DNA of 64,000 nt, from contig VZTG01005167.1 of the NCBI GenBank assembly GCA_013397845.1, positions 310,001-374,000 on the forward strand, read 5' to 3'. The position numbers and the translations under genes are program-made. Positions 48,506 to 62,814 of the stretch are shown in pieces. How positions within the stretch are numbered: the stretch's first letter is position 1; the number at the start of each line of letters is the position of its first letter. The notes beneath the pieces were generated by a model. It did not search any database. It saw nothing but the letters and a program-made list of their open reading frames with translations, and was not told the origin of the DNA. This stretch comes from Melanocharis versteri (taxonomy: Eukaryota > Chordata > Aves > Passeriformes > Melanocharitidae).

Positions 48506-51500
48506 AGTTCCTGCTCCACTGCTTCAGACACCAAACTCACTCAGTATTACGTCTCATCCACTTTCTGAGAAAGAGAATAAAAGAGACTTCATGTTTAGTT
48601 CTTCATCTTGGTTTGTATGGTCAGCTCACTACTCAGTCCAGCAACTACTTCCCCTGATGCCTTGCTTAGGCAAAAGCCTCTGTCAGGAGTTACAGCTCTA
48701 CGTGCACCACTTAAATAAATGCACTCTCAAACCACAAGAACCATGCTACACTCTTAAATAATGCATTTATCTAAGCAATAAAGCATATAATGTATGTTGA
48801 CAATTTTCAGTGCAAACATGGGCCTAGCACCAAAAAGACATGTTTTCTTTGTATGATTTATAGCATAAGAATACTCTCTCTTAACACCATCTTATAGGAC
48901 TAATCCCAAACCAGTCATCTGAAGAAAAATCATCAAGCAGTTGACCATTTTTATTATGTTGCTGAGTTAAAGAACAACCCACCAAAATCAAAATGAGGAG
49001 AGTTCAAGCCATCAAGTCCTGCTGAACATTTGTAAGAGTAAAGAAATTTGAAACCTGCATTGACTAGCTAAACCTCTGGCACTAAAGATAAAAATAAATT
49101 TTCTCCAACTCTAAGTGCATTGGGTTACATCTGGAAAAACTAGGACTGGAATGTCCTTGAAACAAAATGTCAGAGACTCGCCATTCCAATCCCAAAAGCA
49201 GTTCCTATTTCATAGGAAAATCAGAGACTTGCGTCCTAAATACAAATATAATTATTCTCAGGAATAACTGAAGAAGTGTCCTGCATAGACTGCAAGTCAA
49301 AATGAGAAATGCTATTTCAAATTTAGGAGAGACAAGCTCGTAAGGGTTTAGATAGTGTTAGCTTCATGATTCTGCTTCAAATGTTTCTTTGCTGTTTGAG
49401 ACAATAAAGTCTAACAAAGATTCTAGTCTACACATCAACAACACTATAAAATGCAACAGCATTTTACATTGTGTTCTTCACCATTTGGTGTGACTGAGAG
49501 TGGAAGGCACCAAGACCAGAAGAAAGGGGTTTTGATCTCAGGACTTCTCAGCACATTGACCTGTTCCCATTGACCAAGGATAGCAACATTTCCCACCTCC
49601 TCGGAGCTGACTTTACACCTCTTCCCTCGTGCGTGGGGTTGCCCCCAGCTGTCTTGACTCAAGCTTCCTCTTGGCTCTTAAGCTGAGACAGGTCTTGCCC
49701 ATCAGCCCCTTACCACTACAAGGAGTGACATCCTGCACTTCCCTGGCACAGTGCTTAACTTAACACACTGCCCATGATGAGCAATACATTATATTTACTG
49801 TTAGGTATTACCTTGAAATACAGGAAATCTCTAGAACTGAAAAATATATCGATCTAATTCAGCTACTGTCCAAGAAACAAATCATACAGTACCCATCTTT
49901 TATTTTCAGTAGCCTCAAAATTCTCCCTGACTGCAGTTCTCAAAGGATACTGCTACAAACAGATTTCCAGAATGCACACTGGGGACAAGAAAAGCACACT
50001 GCAAAACCCCATGTGTTATTTTTGTTATCAGAATTGATAAAATCTCACTGCTAGTTTTATAGTAGCCTGTTAAAGCCATAAAAAACAGGGAGACAGCTGT
50101 GTGTCATCGCTTGGGCATCGAGTTCACGGGATGGGATATACAAGCAAGCACACTGCTACTCTGGTCTCAAAGCTCACTGCAAAATAGCATCCTACAGACT
50201 TATCTGTCAAGCTGCAAATATTTGTTTTACAGCTACCCTGAAGAAGAACTTTTTCTAATGTATTGAACTTTTGGATGGGGCTGCTCCTAAAAATACTGGC
50301 TACTGACTTCTAACACCTTCTTTTAGGCAAATGCCATTGGGCAAAGAGTCAGACGCTTTACCAGGCACAATATTGTCTTTTTAAAGGCACATAGATCTGT
50401 TCCTGAATTTTCAATGTGCTTTGTAGATTAAGGACAGAAAATGCCATCTGCTAATCTGCTTCTGCTGCACACAAAGAACCACTACCTGGGCTGTTTCTGA
50501 TGGTTTGGGGTTACAGCCTTTCTCTGCTGCTTGGGAAAAATATGCGATGCATGTCATAAAATCAGTTCCACTGAGTTCTTTGTAGCTTATCCCACAGTGC
50601 CACTGTCTGCCAGGGGGTTTCCTGCTCACCCACAGCCAGTGAAATAGTTCTCCAGTTACATATGGCGTGGTAACCTAACCAGCTCTAATGGTTTGACCAG
50701 ACACTGGTATTTAGCAATGCCTGCCATGTGCCCAGCTACCTGCTGTGCTGCCAGAAGCAAGTGCTTATGCAACTCCCCTCCCTTCTCGGGCTTGTCCTTT
50801 TGGTCTGGAACACAAAGAGGCGAGAAGGTACGAAACCTCGGCGCTGGCAGTGCTGCCTGCGGGCAGTCACCTGTTTGTGAGGGAGCACATGGACATACAC
50901 ACAGTTCTGGAAGAACAACACAAGCCTCGACCAACCTGCACAAGCTTTGGGAGACCTTGGTCTTTGGCACAACTCATGTCAAGTGGACACAGCTAATCAA
51001 ACAGATAGCACTGCCTTAGGACAGTCAGGCAGAAGTGGCAAACGGCAGCAGAAGGGACATGAAAGCGATCTCCATTTATTTTATACAAAAAGTTCAAATA
51101 TTACTCCAAGCCACATTCTGATCCAAAGCCTTTTATTTTTTAATGAGAAGTAAATCAAACCACCCACCTCGAGCTTCTGGCCGTCATCAAGAAGTAAGAG
51201 AGGAAGAAAAAATAGAACACAGTTATGAATACTCCAGAAACTTAACTAGAGCATTTGCATCTGAAAATGGGATGGGCAGACAGGGAGGATTATTTTTCTC
51301 ATTAGTGACCACCTGAAAACCAGGCCTCTGAATTGTCTCCTGGCAAGTACTGCACATCACTACTTTGAAAATCTTGACCTAAAAAGCAAATGTGTATTTT
51401 TAAATAATTAATAGCATTCTCTAAATGGAATTTTCCAGCCCCAAACGAGATGTGCAGCTGAGTTCCCCTGAGAAGAGGTATTTATAATGGAAACATTGAC

Positions 51501-53818
51501 ACAACTGAAATGATGATGCACTGAGCAGCATTAAAGCTTAGCACATGCTTAGTCATCTCATTCTTCTTATCAAATTGGACCTGGTCCAACAAAACTCTCA
51601 TTGCACTTCACTTGTTTGCTTGGCCTCCGCTTAAACATCTCCACAGCTTACAAAAACACATTGCCAGGCCGAGTGTTTTCAAAGCCTAACATTAATAAAC
51701 CCCACAACTTGATACATACACAAAGAGCAAGGCCTGCACCCAGCAAAAAGGGCTGTGCTCCAATTGCCTCTGCCCTAATGTTGGTCCAGGGATCTGAGAA
51801 CCTTCCTCCGTGTCCAAATGACTTCGGAAGCAAGGCAAGATGCCTCAGCCTACCCACCAGCTGCTCTGCTTTGTCCCTCCCATGTTGGCTCATGCCTGTA
51901 TTTCCAAAAGGAGTTAACACCATCCTTTTGGTAAATGACCTTTACATATTTAGGGCCAAAACCTGCCTTTTGCCATATATAAAAATATATGTGTGTATAT
52001 ATATACTCTCACATACACAAACACATATTTTTTACAATATCAAAAGCAACACAAACTATGTTTTTGAAGGCCTTGAGGGGTCAGACCCAAACCTGGAGAG
52101 CGTCATCACTTTTTTTCAGCTCTGTGTGTCTCGGTAAGATTTTTCCTCCCTGCATGTTGGAACATGTATAGCCTGGACCTTTACTAATTGAGGTTGTTTT
52201 TAAAACTGGATCTCCTACCTAAATTTTATGCTATCTGGGACAAAGCTGGACTAGAACATCCCTGAAAAGACACAGGATATGCCATAAAATATATAAACCT
52301 ACTTTTAGGACAGACCAAATGGGCAGAATGAAAGAAACAGGAAAAAATCCAGGGACGAGAAAACTACAGGAAATAGTTGAACAAAACCTGTGATTACTTG
52401 GTGTAAGATACAGAGATGCATACAAGTGAAACATCTGTACGCTTGCAGGCAGCAGGATGTTTTCATTGATTTCCATAAGATCAGAAGCTCATTCTCTAAA
52501 TTTTGTCATGACTTAGACACAAGCAAAGAGAAGTCAAGTGGTGCTGGTGATAAAATTTGGACAGCACAAGAGAGAAAATTTCCACCAAAAAAATTACAAG
52601 CCTTCAGCCAAAAATCAAAATACTCTAACCCAAGCCATTAATAGCATATGTAATTCCTGCACTCAGGAACCAGGGGAAATTCCACCTGACATTAGCCATA
52701 CTCCCTCATTAAAACATGTATCAACTATCTACCAGGTTCATCATCCTGCTCTCAAATAAGGACTAAGGCTTTTGGGTCAGTCTACCTTTGCCATGATGAA
52801 CCATGTTTTGCTTTTATTGACAAGAACAAGCACATCTTAAGAAACCCACTGTGATTCATTCATCACATCTGAGATAAAATGGTAATAAAATGGTAATAAA
52901 AACACTCTCCTTTTGAATTACAGTGCTCAGCATTTCAAAGCCTAAGAGCACAGACTCACTCACTCACTCTGAGAGACCATGAGTTAAGTTATCTACCCAA
53001 AAAACATCACTGGTTTATATTAATGTATTTGTATAATCTCATACTTTGTAACAGTAGCTCTTTAAGGTTTATCACACTGGCTGCAGGCAAGAAATTTCTT
53101 GAGCGTTGGAGAAATGGTGGAAGATGAATCAGGGAACTTCTACGTCAGCATCATCTTGAATAATAAAATACACACTGTAATATTTCCCTGTGGTATCCAG
53201 GAGCCAGTCAATAAGGGGGAAAAAACCAAACCTTCCTAACATCAGTCTTTAACATAACATTTAAATTCTATTAGTGACGCATGTCGCAGATAAGTAAATA
53301 AATAAGGAGAGGATTAAAAAAGCACAGCCAGGCAGGTTTTACAGTGACGTAAGGCCGTGATGTTTTATTCATCTGCTGAGAAGAGAGGAGTTTGCAGCTA
53401 CCCAGGAGAGCTGTTTCAGACGCACGGGGAAGGGGAAGGACAGGATGCAGGTCAGTGATGCCGTTAAGCAGCAGGGATGCAGGTGGGGAAGTGCAAAAAA
53501 GATATTCCCCTAAATGTTCAGGTGGCTTTGCTGCATGTTTATTAATCAGGGCAAGAGCTGTTTTTTTCAGACAGCAGAAGAGACAGCTGCTCTGTTAAAA
53601 GCAAAAGAAGGGAGACTCAGGACACTGCAGGCTGCTGTTTGTGCCCAATGGCAGGCACGTGGTGTCCCTAAGCTGTGCTGCTACTCAGGGATCAAATGGG
53701 CAGCACTGGGACCAGCTGCCTTTCAGTCTTACTGAACACTCTGCTCTCTAAGATGCTTCCCTTGTTATCTGGCCATGGCAGGATGGAGCAGGATCTAAGC
53801 ATAGCATTCACCCTGCAG
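48506..53818. other. No recognisable gene; AT-rich and simple sequence near 52.0 kb
   Basis: Frames at 50656-51019 on both strands overlap each other. The 51601-52137 plus frame (178 codons) runs into a TATATG/TA-rich low-complexity stretch near 51975-52015 and has no domain. Nothing supports a gene. Confidence 0.55.
52874..52901 (+). repeat. 11-bp minisatellite-like duplication
   Basis: ATAAAATGGTA is repeated twice exactly and followed by a third partial copy (ATAAAA). Confidence 0.9.
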
Positions 53819-53862
53819 TGGATCCTGACAGTGACAACTACAACTGTCCCAAAGGCTGTGGG
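53819..53862 (+). other. Weak exon candidate (44 nt, cysteine-containing frame)
   Basis: The acceptor CACCCTGCAG (AG at 53817-53818) and donor TGTGGG/GTAAGAG (GT at 53863-53864) bound 44 nt. With a phase-1 entry the frame reads DPDSDNYNCPKGCG, which looks like a fragment of a cysteine-rich extracellular module, and exits in phase 0. The unspliced frame has a stop just upstream, as expected for an internal exon. The polypyrimidine tract is only moderate and no neighbouring exons are seen. Confidence 0.15.
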
Positions 53863-54939
53863 GTAAGAGAGCTGGACTTACCCTACCTGCACATTATGCA
53901 TCCTTTCCCATGACATTTATTTATTGCCCATACTTTCTCCAAAATACAGATGCATCCTTCAAACTGAGGGAAAATCAAGATATTTCCTATGTTTGTAACA
54001 TTGGCCTGAGTAGATGTGAGAGCAGCACCCTTCAACCTGACCACTGAAGCAATATGTCTGCTACACCATGAGATGCAGGTTTGTGGGTAACTGCTCCCTA
54101 TATTCCCTGTGGGAAAAATGCTGTTTCATAAACAGAGCATGCTGCAGTGGCAGAAGATAGCACAGCTTCTGGGAAGCAACATCATTTCAGAAATGATGGG
54201 CAACAAAACTTCCCACTGGGCTCAAGAGCAGCTTCTAAGTCTCAGCACTTCTGAAGGCAGGCCATGCAGCAAAAGCAGTCACGGGCCTTTGAAGATTCCA
54301 ACATTACAAGTCATAAGCTGAAAAATGCAGATAGTGATAACAAGAAGAGAAATAAGCAAGAAAATCATTGCTGTGAAGGACTGGTAATAGAATGCAAGGA
54401 GGAGCTCACTGCTGATTACAGCATGAACCAATCTCCCTTGTGAACCAGAGGCAATAATATCCGTAAAATGCAGAAAAAAATACTTCTGTCTCAGTTGACC
54501 TTGTGTTCCACCTCACTGACCTTCCACTTTGTTTACACTGGCCACATACAGGTGTAATTGCCTGCAGGGACTTATCAGCACAATTTAATACAAAAAAAGG
54601 AAAGGAACTGGCAGGGAAAGAAGCAAATGGTTGTGTTGCCTCCAGACATGTCTGCAATTCATATCCATAACCTCCCTGTCTGAGCAGCCAGAGAACAAGC
54701 TGTAACAGCAGGAGGCCTTGCACTTTTACAGGAGTTTTGCAAACACAGCAACTGGACTCCAGCTGCTACAGCACCTAAGCAGTACTTCAGGGTTTGCTGT
54801 GGCACCTCAGCGCAGAGAAGAAATCAATCAATCAATCAAGTCCCTACTTCAGCCAGGGCTGGCAGATTCTGGCTTCATGTACCACCAGCAGGACCCAGGC
54901 AACCTAGCCAGTTACCCAGCCATTATGTACCTATGTCTT
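53863..54939. other. No recognisable gene
   Basis: Short frames only. A small AATC tetranucleotide run (about four units) lies near 54825-54840. Confidence 0.6.
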
Positions 54940-55245
54940 CTCTCTTCCACACTGAAAAGACTCAGTCTTCTGAGTCACTCCTCGCACAGAAGCTATTCCA
55001 TATCTATGGTAACACTTTCATACTTGCTGCCCTTCTCTGAACCTTTTCCAGCTTTAATATAGCCTTCAGAAATGAGGGGAACAGCACACTGTAATCAAAG
55101 CGTGTGTGAATCACAGATCTATACAGTGGCATAGTGACATTTTCAATTTTGCTCTCCATGCCTTTCCCAATCACTGCAAACATTTGATTTGCCTCTTCAA
55201 GTGCTGCTGAGATACAAGTATCCCCAAATGAGCGTCCTAAAAAGT
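54940..55245 (-). mobile_element. Old CR1/L3-like LINE fragment, antisense
   Basis: The plus strand reads, in order, TTGCTGCCCTTCTCTGAACC, TTTTCCAGCTTTAATATAGC, GATCTATACAGTGGCATAGT, GACATTTTCAATTTTGCTCT and TTTGATTTGCCTCTTCAAGTGCTGCTGAG as separate blocks. This matches the antisense text of old amniote CR1/L3 elements ('cttctctgaaccttttccaattccaatatatc', 'tatatagaggcattatgatattttctg'). High divergence implies an age before the avian radiation. Confidence 0.75.
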
Positions 55246-58200
55246 TTTATTCTATGCCACCCTTAATAGAGTTCACCACAGGCAACTGCAAAAGAAGAAT
55301 GTTATTATCTCAAAATAGGCATTTACAGACAATCTCCTACCTCTCTTTCATTTTGAGTATAAAGTGACAATAAACATACTAATTAGAGCATTCAAAGTGC
55401 AACAAGGAAAAATACCAGATCACACTCTGCTCTCCAGCCCTAGCCTAAGTTAAAAATTATGAGGCCATAGGAGTGGTGTGAATAGGCAGCTTTAACTTGC
55501 ACCACTTGCAAAAGTGAAAGCAAAAAAATGAGGTGCAGTGAGGCTTCATTCTGTGCGTTCCACTTCTTTGCCCTGTCCTTTCCCCTTCTTTCTGCCCACC
55601 CCCCCCCAGTCCCTTCCAAGGCCCTTGCACCCCAGGCAGGGCAGAGCAGCACTGTGGCACACGAGCAGCGTGGGCATAGAGGCATTCCCCAGCCAGGGTG
55701 AGCTGGCTCTGACCTGAGATGCTTCAAATCTGGCATCCAGCTTCTTGAAAACAAACAACAAAAATGCTCACACTGCTGCTCCCAAGTCCCCTGACTGTGC
55801 TCTCCTGTGTGAAGCACTGCAGACACGACACGCTGTGATCCATCAGCAGCATAACAGGGAATTCTCCATATGGGTGCATAGTTAACTGTAAATGTTTCTA
55901 CACCACTGCTGTCATCCCCCAAGAGCCACAGTCACCAAGGTGTGTGACAGTTTCCAGACAAGCTGATGCTATGTCAAAGCATTTCATTTACAACCTTCCT
56001 GCCTCAGTACAGTGGGGACTTGGTTCCCTGCAGCTGAGGGATATGATGGAGTAACGATCAGTGAGTGCTAAAATTTGGCAATTTTGCTGAGACAACCTAA
56101 TAAAGGAGATAAAGAAGCATCTGACAGGAAAAAGAAATCAGTTATCTGCTGAAGCATTTCCCCTTAGTGCATGTAGGAGCCAAAAGCAAGAGAGACAGAG
56201 AGAAGAGGAGGACTCTTGGGTGATTATGTCCAGGAAGTGAGTGCTGAGAGCAGCTCCAATATGATAATTTGAGAAACTCCTCATTTTATCAGATTTCAGC
56301 AAATTAATGAATCTTTTGCAGAAATTGGCCTGTTTTGCCAAAGCAGCCATAGCTAACAGGCAATTTCCATTCAAAAACTTGGTTTGTTAGCAAATTTCTG
56401 ACAGCCTCTATACTCCCTGCTGTTTGGGTGGTCAGGCTCCAGGACCCCAACATTTCCAGAGCAAACAGCCATGCAGAATGTCCCTCATTCCCAGGACACC
56501 AAGGGCTGCAGTGCCAGGGATTCAGCAAGAGGTTTGTCCTATAGCCTTCCACAACTCTGTCCTCTGATGGTCCCATAGCACACTCTGATCAGATTTACTT
56601 CCCTCTGAAGGGAATTCGGTGGGAAAAAAAAACATCGGCTTTCTGCTCAAAAAATCCTTCATTCTGTACATGCACCTTGGTCCTCAATGATATTAAATCT
56701 TTCTGCTTGGTTCTGGTAACAGGACTCAGGTTCTGCTGCACACTGCAGGCACATCACCTATTCCCTCTGTGTGCTGGGTTCCTCATCGGCGAGGCAGGCA
56801 AGATAGATTACAAATTTAAGGGCTGGTGTTCACAGCAGACCAGTGCATTACTATTAATATTCTACAGAGATCTTTTGTCCACCTTGCAGCTGAACATGAG
56901 CAGATTCCCAGTGACCTCATTTTCTTTTATGTTGGGGTCCCTTACACAATGCAGAAGTACAGATGGACCATAAAGCAGGAATAGATCATAATAATTGCAG
57001 CTCAGAGTCCCTTTAAACCAGACAGAGTGACAAAAAGGGGCTTTTCTGTAAAGGAGAATCTGGTCCATCAGTCTTTTTAATGCCCATAAGCAGGTGATAA
57101 CAAGCTGCAGTGCACTTCACAGACAGCTGGCAGCACCTAATTCAGAGTAACACGCTGTAAATAGAGGCACTACGCTGTGAAGTCATCAGGTGATGTAAAT
57201 TGCCAGAGGAATAATGCTTTTAGCATGGAAGTTTAACACAAGGTGTAGGTTATGGATCAGCTCTGGGCTTTCACGTATGAAATTGCTCCTAACAAATGCA
57301 AGAGTGTGACTTGGCCTTAACTGAGCAGTCAGATCAGATGGCAAATATAAAGGAAAATGTGTTATTTACTTTGTTTTAAAATTATACAGAGCATTCATTT
57401 TGCTATAACCCTTCTGTTTTAACCCGTTCTGGACATGAATATGATCACCATAAAGAGAAATTATTCAGCAGTAGAGAACCCCAATATTTTATCTGCATCT
57501 GTGTCCCTGCTCTTGATGGGTTGTGTCTGGGATCTGATCCAATGAGACCATCAGATCATCCAGTGTCGTCTCCTTTTTTTCACATCTTTAAAGATAGGAC
57601 TGCATTCCTCTTAGGCAAAATCTGAGACAAATATCTGAAGAAAACCCCTGTATGAAAGTCGCACCCACACCCACTACCAGCAGTAGTCCTGGTGCATCAG
57701 TGGACAGCTCTCTCCCTTCCATGCAAACCATCCCAACCTGACACGACAAAGCACTGTGGTTTCTGATTGCCCATGCATTTCACCAGGAATAGTAAATGCT
57801 TTAGAAATACTTCAACTACATCAGATTAACCAGTTACTTCGTGTTTAACTTGAGCAAAAGCACAACTTCATCAGAAAAAAAGCAAGTCTAAACATAACCA
57901 GAGAGAGAAACCAGTCAGATCAGATGGGAAAGAAGGGTCCATCCTGAATGTTCTCTAAAGGGACTGCCAGTACCTTCGGCAAATGCCAGAGCAGCTTTTT
58001 ATGCCTCTTTTTATGCCTCTGTGTATTCTCCCCATTCAAACATGATTCTTCCTTTCACAAGCACGGCTTCTCTGTTGCCATAGCAGAAAGTGACCTTCAA
58101 AAATCAACCATGACAAGTTTTTACAGTAACGGGACCTTTGTTTTATGAGCTTAAATTAATCAGGTAATCTTACCTACTGTGGAGATGTGTTTGTGCTCCA

Positions 58201-58600
58201 AAGCTGTTCCTGTCTGCAATGAGATTTGTTAAGGCTCCAGGATGTGAGTTCAAAGCTCATGAAAAGGGCATCCTCAATTTGAAAAGCCTCTTATCTGATT
58301 AATCCCACCATAAAGGACAAGAAGTATTTTACATTATTTGTTTATTGGAAGTCCTCTGCCCATGACTTTTCATCACACCGCAGAGTCAGCATCAGTAACA
58401 TTTGCTCAGATCTTCTCCATGTGTGTGCACCCAAAGACTCTCCTCCTGTAATCTGTCTCTTCCATTTGGCACACTCTGGTGTATGAAGACACAAAGCAAG
58501 TTTGTTTTTAACAAACAGTCACAACATCTCAACCAAAGCAATTGAGACCGGGTTGCATGATGTAATGAGAACTGGTCTGCAGCTCGTCCCTAAAGCCATA
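55246..58600. other. No recognisable gene
   Basis: The 55440-55922 minus frame (160 codons) overlaps two other frames in GC-richer DNA with a C9 run (about 55599-55607). The 56304-56973 frames are on both strands. None has supporting structure. Confidence 0.55.
57995..58018 (+). repeat. Perfect 12-bp tandem duplication
   Basis: CTTTTTATGCCT occurs twice in succession. It lies inside the chance frame 57948-58148. Confidence 0.9.
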
Positions 58601-58710
58601 ATCACAGAATCATTCAGCATTGGAAAAGCCCTCTGAAATCACAGGGTCCAGCTTTTGACTGACCACCACCATGACAACTAGACCATGGCACTAAGTGCCA
58701 TGTCCAGTGA
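58601..58710 (-). mobile_element. CR1 LINE 3'-end fragment, antisense
   Basis: ATCACAGAATCATTCAGCAT, TTGGAAAAGCCCTCTGAAAT, then ACCACCACCATGACAACTAG and ACCATGGCACTAAGTGCCAT match the reverse complement of a CR1 subfamily 3' end ('cagaatcactcaggttggaaaagacctctaagatcat...accaccatgccaactagaccatggcactaagtgccacgtcc'). It is 5'-truncated and on the minus strand. Confidence 0.9.
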
Positions 58711-61700
58711 ACTTCACTGAAAATGAAAAGCAAATTTTGACAGGATGTTTACATTTCATCCTCAAATGTGACACCTGGCAATAGATGACAGCTGCTGTGA
58801 CTTCTGATCTTCTTAGAGCAAAACCAGGTTGACGAGTAAGCCACAGCTTCCTGAATACAGGAAGTAGTAATGTGTCATCTTCAGAAGGTACTTTGCCCTT
58901 TGAATTCTAAATCCTGTTGACTTTCAGTGAGAACTGTTATCACGTTTTCTTAAGCACTTAGGAGTGTATGTACCATTTTCAGAAGTCAAACTATTATGAG
59001 CTTAAAATGATGTGCATTGATCTAAGTCCATAAAACTAAGTTCCTTTACCTTCGCTGAGAATGGATCTAAAGGATCCTAAGGCATCTCAATAGCTGTGGA
59101 AAAAATTACACAGGAACCTACCATGCTAATGAACTCAACCAACCGAAATATTTTATTCTCCTAATTGCCCTGTATAAATCTGACCACACTGGCCAGGTCC
59201 TCACAAAGAAATTAACCTAGAAACCAGAATGCAGGAAGACAGATAATGTTAAAACCCAACCCTCTCTTTTCCAGCTCCACCTCATCATGCTGATCTGTCA
59301 GCTCCATACATCATCACTGCTCTCCTAGTGATGGCTTATAAAGCATTTGGCAGCAGCAGAAAGAACCCCCAGGGAAGCTATTTTCTTTTGATATAATTAT
59401 TTTTCAGTGTTATAGATTAAGTATTTAATTAAAACAGAAGAACACAGCTTGGAGAACCACAAGAGAAGGACATGCATTAAATCTTGGTCCATACTCTCAG
59501 AGGCTCACAGAACCAAGGTGCCTCAAGCTGATGATGAAAAATGAAGACAATGAAGAAATGTTTCCCCAGATTTCACCATGAAAATAATCTCAAATGTGCC
59601 ATTTGCAATTCTCATTTAAGCTACCTGTCCACTCAGCAGTAGTCAAGGGCACACCTAGGGTGTACAAATTGTGTGAACAACTGAAAGCACCATCAGTAGC
59701 AGCACCTCCCTCAGCCACAGCCACGTCCAAACAGAGCTTTCCTGGCACTCCAGAGTACATCAGTGACCAGACTGATTTTCTGGCAATCAATTCAAAGTTA
59801 AAAATATCTTAAGCCATAGTTTCAGATTAAACCATGCTCTTGCCTTGTGCTAGCCCTTCAGCTGTTCTGATAAATAGCAAATTGGGTCAAAGTATAAATA
59901 TGCAATAACGAAACATAAGTTGTTGATAATAAGAATACTTTAGTTTTCACTCCTACAAAACTGTTTTCCTAGTTCACATGGTGGCAAAAATAATATTCTG
60001 AGGCAGGTGTGGCTGTAACATGGATCTTGTCTAAATCTGGGAATAAAAAGCTTTTTGGTTATCAGTACAGTAAACAGCAGTGCTTGCCAAGCCCTTAATC
60101 TTACTGCAGATCTGTTTTCTATTGCTGCATTTCTCTACATCATGATTTTCCCCAACCTGATTAACCAATGAAACTGATCTTATCAAGAGATCAAAGCAAC
60201 ACTGTGAAAAAGGTGCCCATGCTGAAAAAAACCCCCGTATTTCAGAGCATACTTGGGAGGAAAACCAAGTATATTAAAACAGACAGCTCTCCAGGGACAA
60301 GGAGGAGAAATACACTCTGAACCAACTCACCACATAGATGATAAAAATAAAACAGGGTTTCACTAGACTTGTCACTTCAACCCCAGATGGAGTTAAAACC
60401 ATTTAATCAAGAGTACACACATTTTATCACAAAAAAAATCAGAAAATGCAGTTAAAATTTGCAAGCATTGATCTTCATTTCTACATCGGAGATCTAGATT
60501 TAAAATCTGGTCTTCTTAAAAGCACTGGTCACTCCTGGCTTACTTAGCAATTTCTGTCCCTCTCTTACCTGTCGTCTTGAGCCTTCTTTAATCTCAAGCT
60601 TGATTTTTTCCTTTATAATTAACCTTTCTTAATTTTCCTAAATTTTGACTGTTTATTTTCATAATTGTGTGCCCATCTGCAGACTCTCCAATTCCTACCT
60701 AGATGCCTAAACAAGGAGAGATTTTTAAAGAGCAAACCATTCAGCAGTACAATTCCTAGAAGAACCCAACTACTCTCAACACAACTTTTTAAATCTTAAA
60801 CTGTGGATAGATTTCACATAGGAGCTCATAACATGCCACTAAGCTTGTGATAAATCTATAAATCCATGCAAACCTCACCAATCAACCTGAAAGATGAAAG
60901 TATGGGCATGCTGTAAATTCATCCACATTCAGACGACTATAACATTTTGGCCCAAGTGGCAGCAAAAGAAAAAGATTGTGATCACAACATCCTTTATTGT
61001 TTGGTCCCACAATAACAGAAACTGGGGAGGCAGGAAACCTCACAAGCCACAGATCTGCTACAAAGCCTCAGTCTGTTTTGGGCAGCTTGGATTAGTGCCT
61101 TCACTAATCTCTCTGTGAAATAGCAAGCCATTATGCCCCAAGGATGCAAAAACATCACTTCTTAAATTTCAATTATCCATCCAAGAGTAGATGGCCATAA
61201 TTCCTCACCAATGTAGGATCAACAGGATCATCAACACTTCAAAGTGTCAGAGGCTGAGCCTGTCAAAAATACTCACTTTATCAAGGGCTTTTTTCTTTAA
61301 AGATGAGAATAGTGAGCAGAGAGAACCCCTACAGTAGCTAATCCTCCAGACTCTCATTTAAATAAATTCATTAACGTTATCCATAAATTTGACTGGTTAA
61401 TACCAAGTCATAAAACTGAATCCAAAGAAACACAAGACATTGAAAAAAACAAGTTATCAGTTATTACCCAACCATGTCAGATTGGGTCAGACATGTATCT
61501 AGATAATATCATTGGATTTATCCAATGCCTCTCCTTGAAAAATCGCGCATGACAACTTCAAGCTAACCAACTCAGAGTTACAAAGTAACACATAAATCAT
61601 TTAAAATCCATAAAGAAAGATGTACTGTTTCAAGACTAACATAAACTAATATTTGAAAAAGACAATAATTATTTGAGTGAGAGTACAGATGATTCATGGA

Positions 61701-62814
61701 CAGACTAAGCTACTATTGGCTTTGTAATGAGAAATTATCTTCTTTCTTAGATTACCTGATATTTGTAATCGAGAAAGTGTCTTGTTGGTCAGAGAACACA
61801 ATCATGTTCCTACTTACTGCAGTTAAAACTACAGCAATCTCTTCCTAATAATGTTTAACTGCTGGTGCTGAAACAGCTAGGCCTTGGCTTGATTATTTAA
61901 TCCAGTATGAGCAGTGACAGTGTGAAGGCAGATTGAGATTATCCATGCAGTCAAACCAGAAGATTTACATTAAAATGGCTGCATCTGATGGACATTCACA
62001 TTCAAGATCTTGGATAGGGCTGGGAAACAGAAATATCAAAGCACTGAAATTGGACTCATATTTACCACTGTCCTCCAAAGTTTCTCAATGCTCTGGAGTG
62101 GGAGTGATCTTGTGTCTCCTTTTAGGCCTCTTCGAAGCAATGACATTTAAGTGGTTACAGATTTAATGCAAAATACTTTGTTGCCTTCTAGACTGTGCTT
62201 GTATTACCTGAGCACAGAACAAGGTTTTGGCTAAAGATGTCCTCAGTAGCTTTCCCTCTCAATTACTCACTTTTTGGTTGTACCCTATCGAAGTAGCTTG
62301 TACTGCCCTAACCAGATTCAAAGGCAGAAAATACTGTGCCTATCCATAGTGTTTCTTCAACCGGGTTTATGTGATAACTTCAGGATAACAGCCTGAGAGA
62401 ATCATCTTCAGCTGCACTGCAGGAAGCTGCTGAGGGCAGACAGGGATGGGCAGTGCCATTTACTCTCCAGCCATTACTGTCCATCAGTCCAAGTTCACTT
62501 TTGCCCCTTCTCCTACAGGTAGCACTAACTTCTGGCTGCTTAGTTGGATGGTACAGGATAAAACAAAAGTCTCATTCACTGGAAAATTATTTTGTGTGCC
62601 ATCCTTCCAGATAGTCCAAAACACTCCGTTGGATGAGTTCTTTAATGAACTTCAGATACACTAATGTCATCATTTATCCTCCAAACTATCTGTGCATGCA
62701 GAGGCCTGAGATGAGAAGAGGACCCACTGTGCCCCAGACCTTAAACCCTTGCACTCGACTTGGTGCCTACACCAAGGAGCACAAAGTCAGAATGAAGGGT
62801 GAAATCCATGAGCG
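58711..62814. other. No recognisable gene; AT-rich
   Basis: Few frames. 59594-59812 plus and 59590-59790 minus overlap each other. AT-rich DNA at 60.5-61.9 kb is almost ORF-free. No repeat is recognised. Confidence 0.6.

Noticed and set aside
48104..48761. Frames of 62-143 codons
   Set aside because: They lie on or run out of the antisense CR1 element. Repeat-derived.
51601..52137. 178-codon plus frame
   Set aside because: Runs through a TA-rich low-complexity stretch. No domain or splice support.
52874..58018. Short tandem duplications considered as CRISPR-like repeats
   Set aside because: Units are 11-12 bp, adjacent without spacers, in vertebrate DNA. They are replication-slippage duplications.
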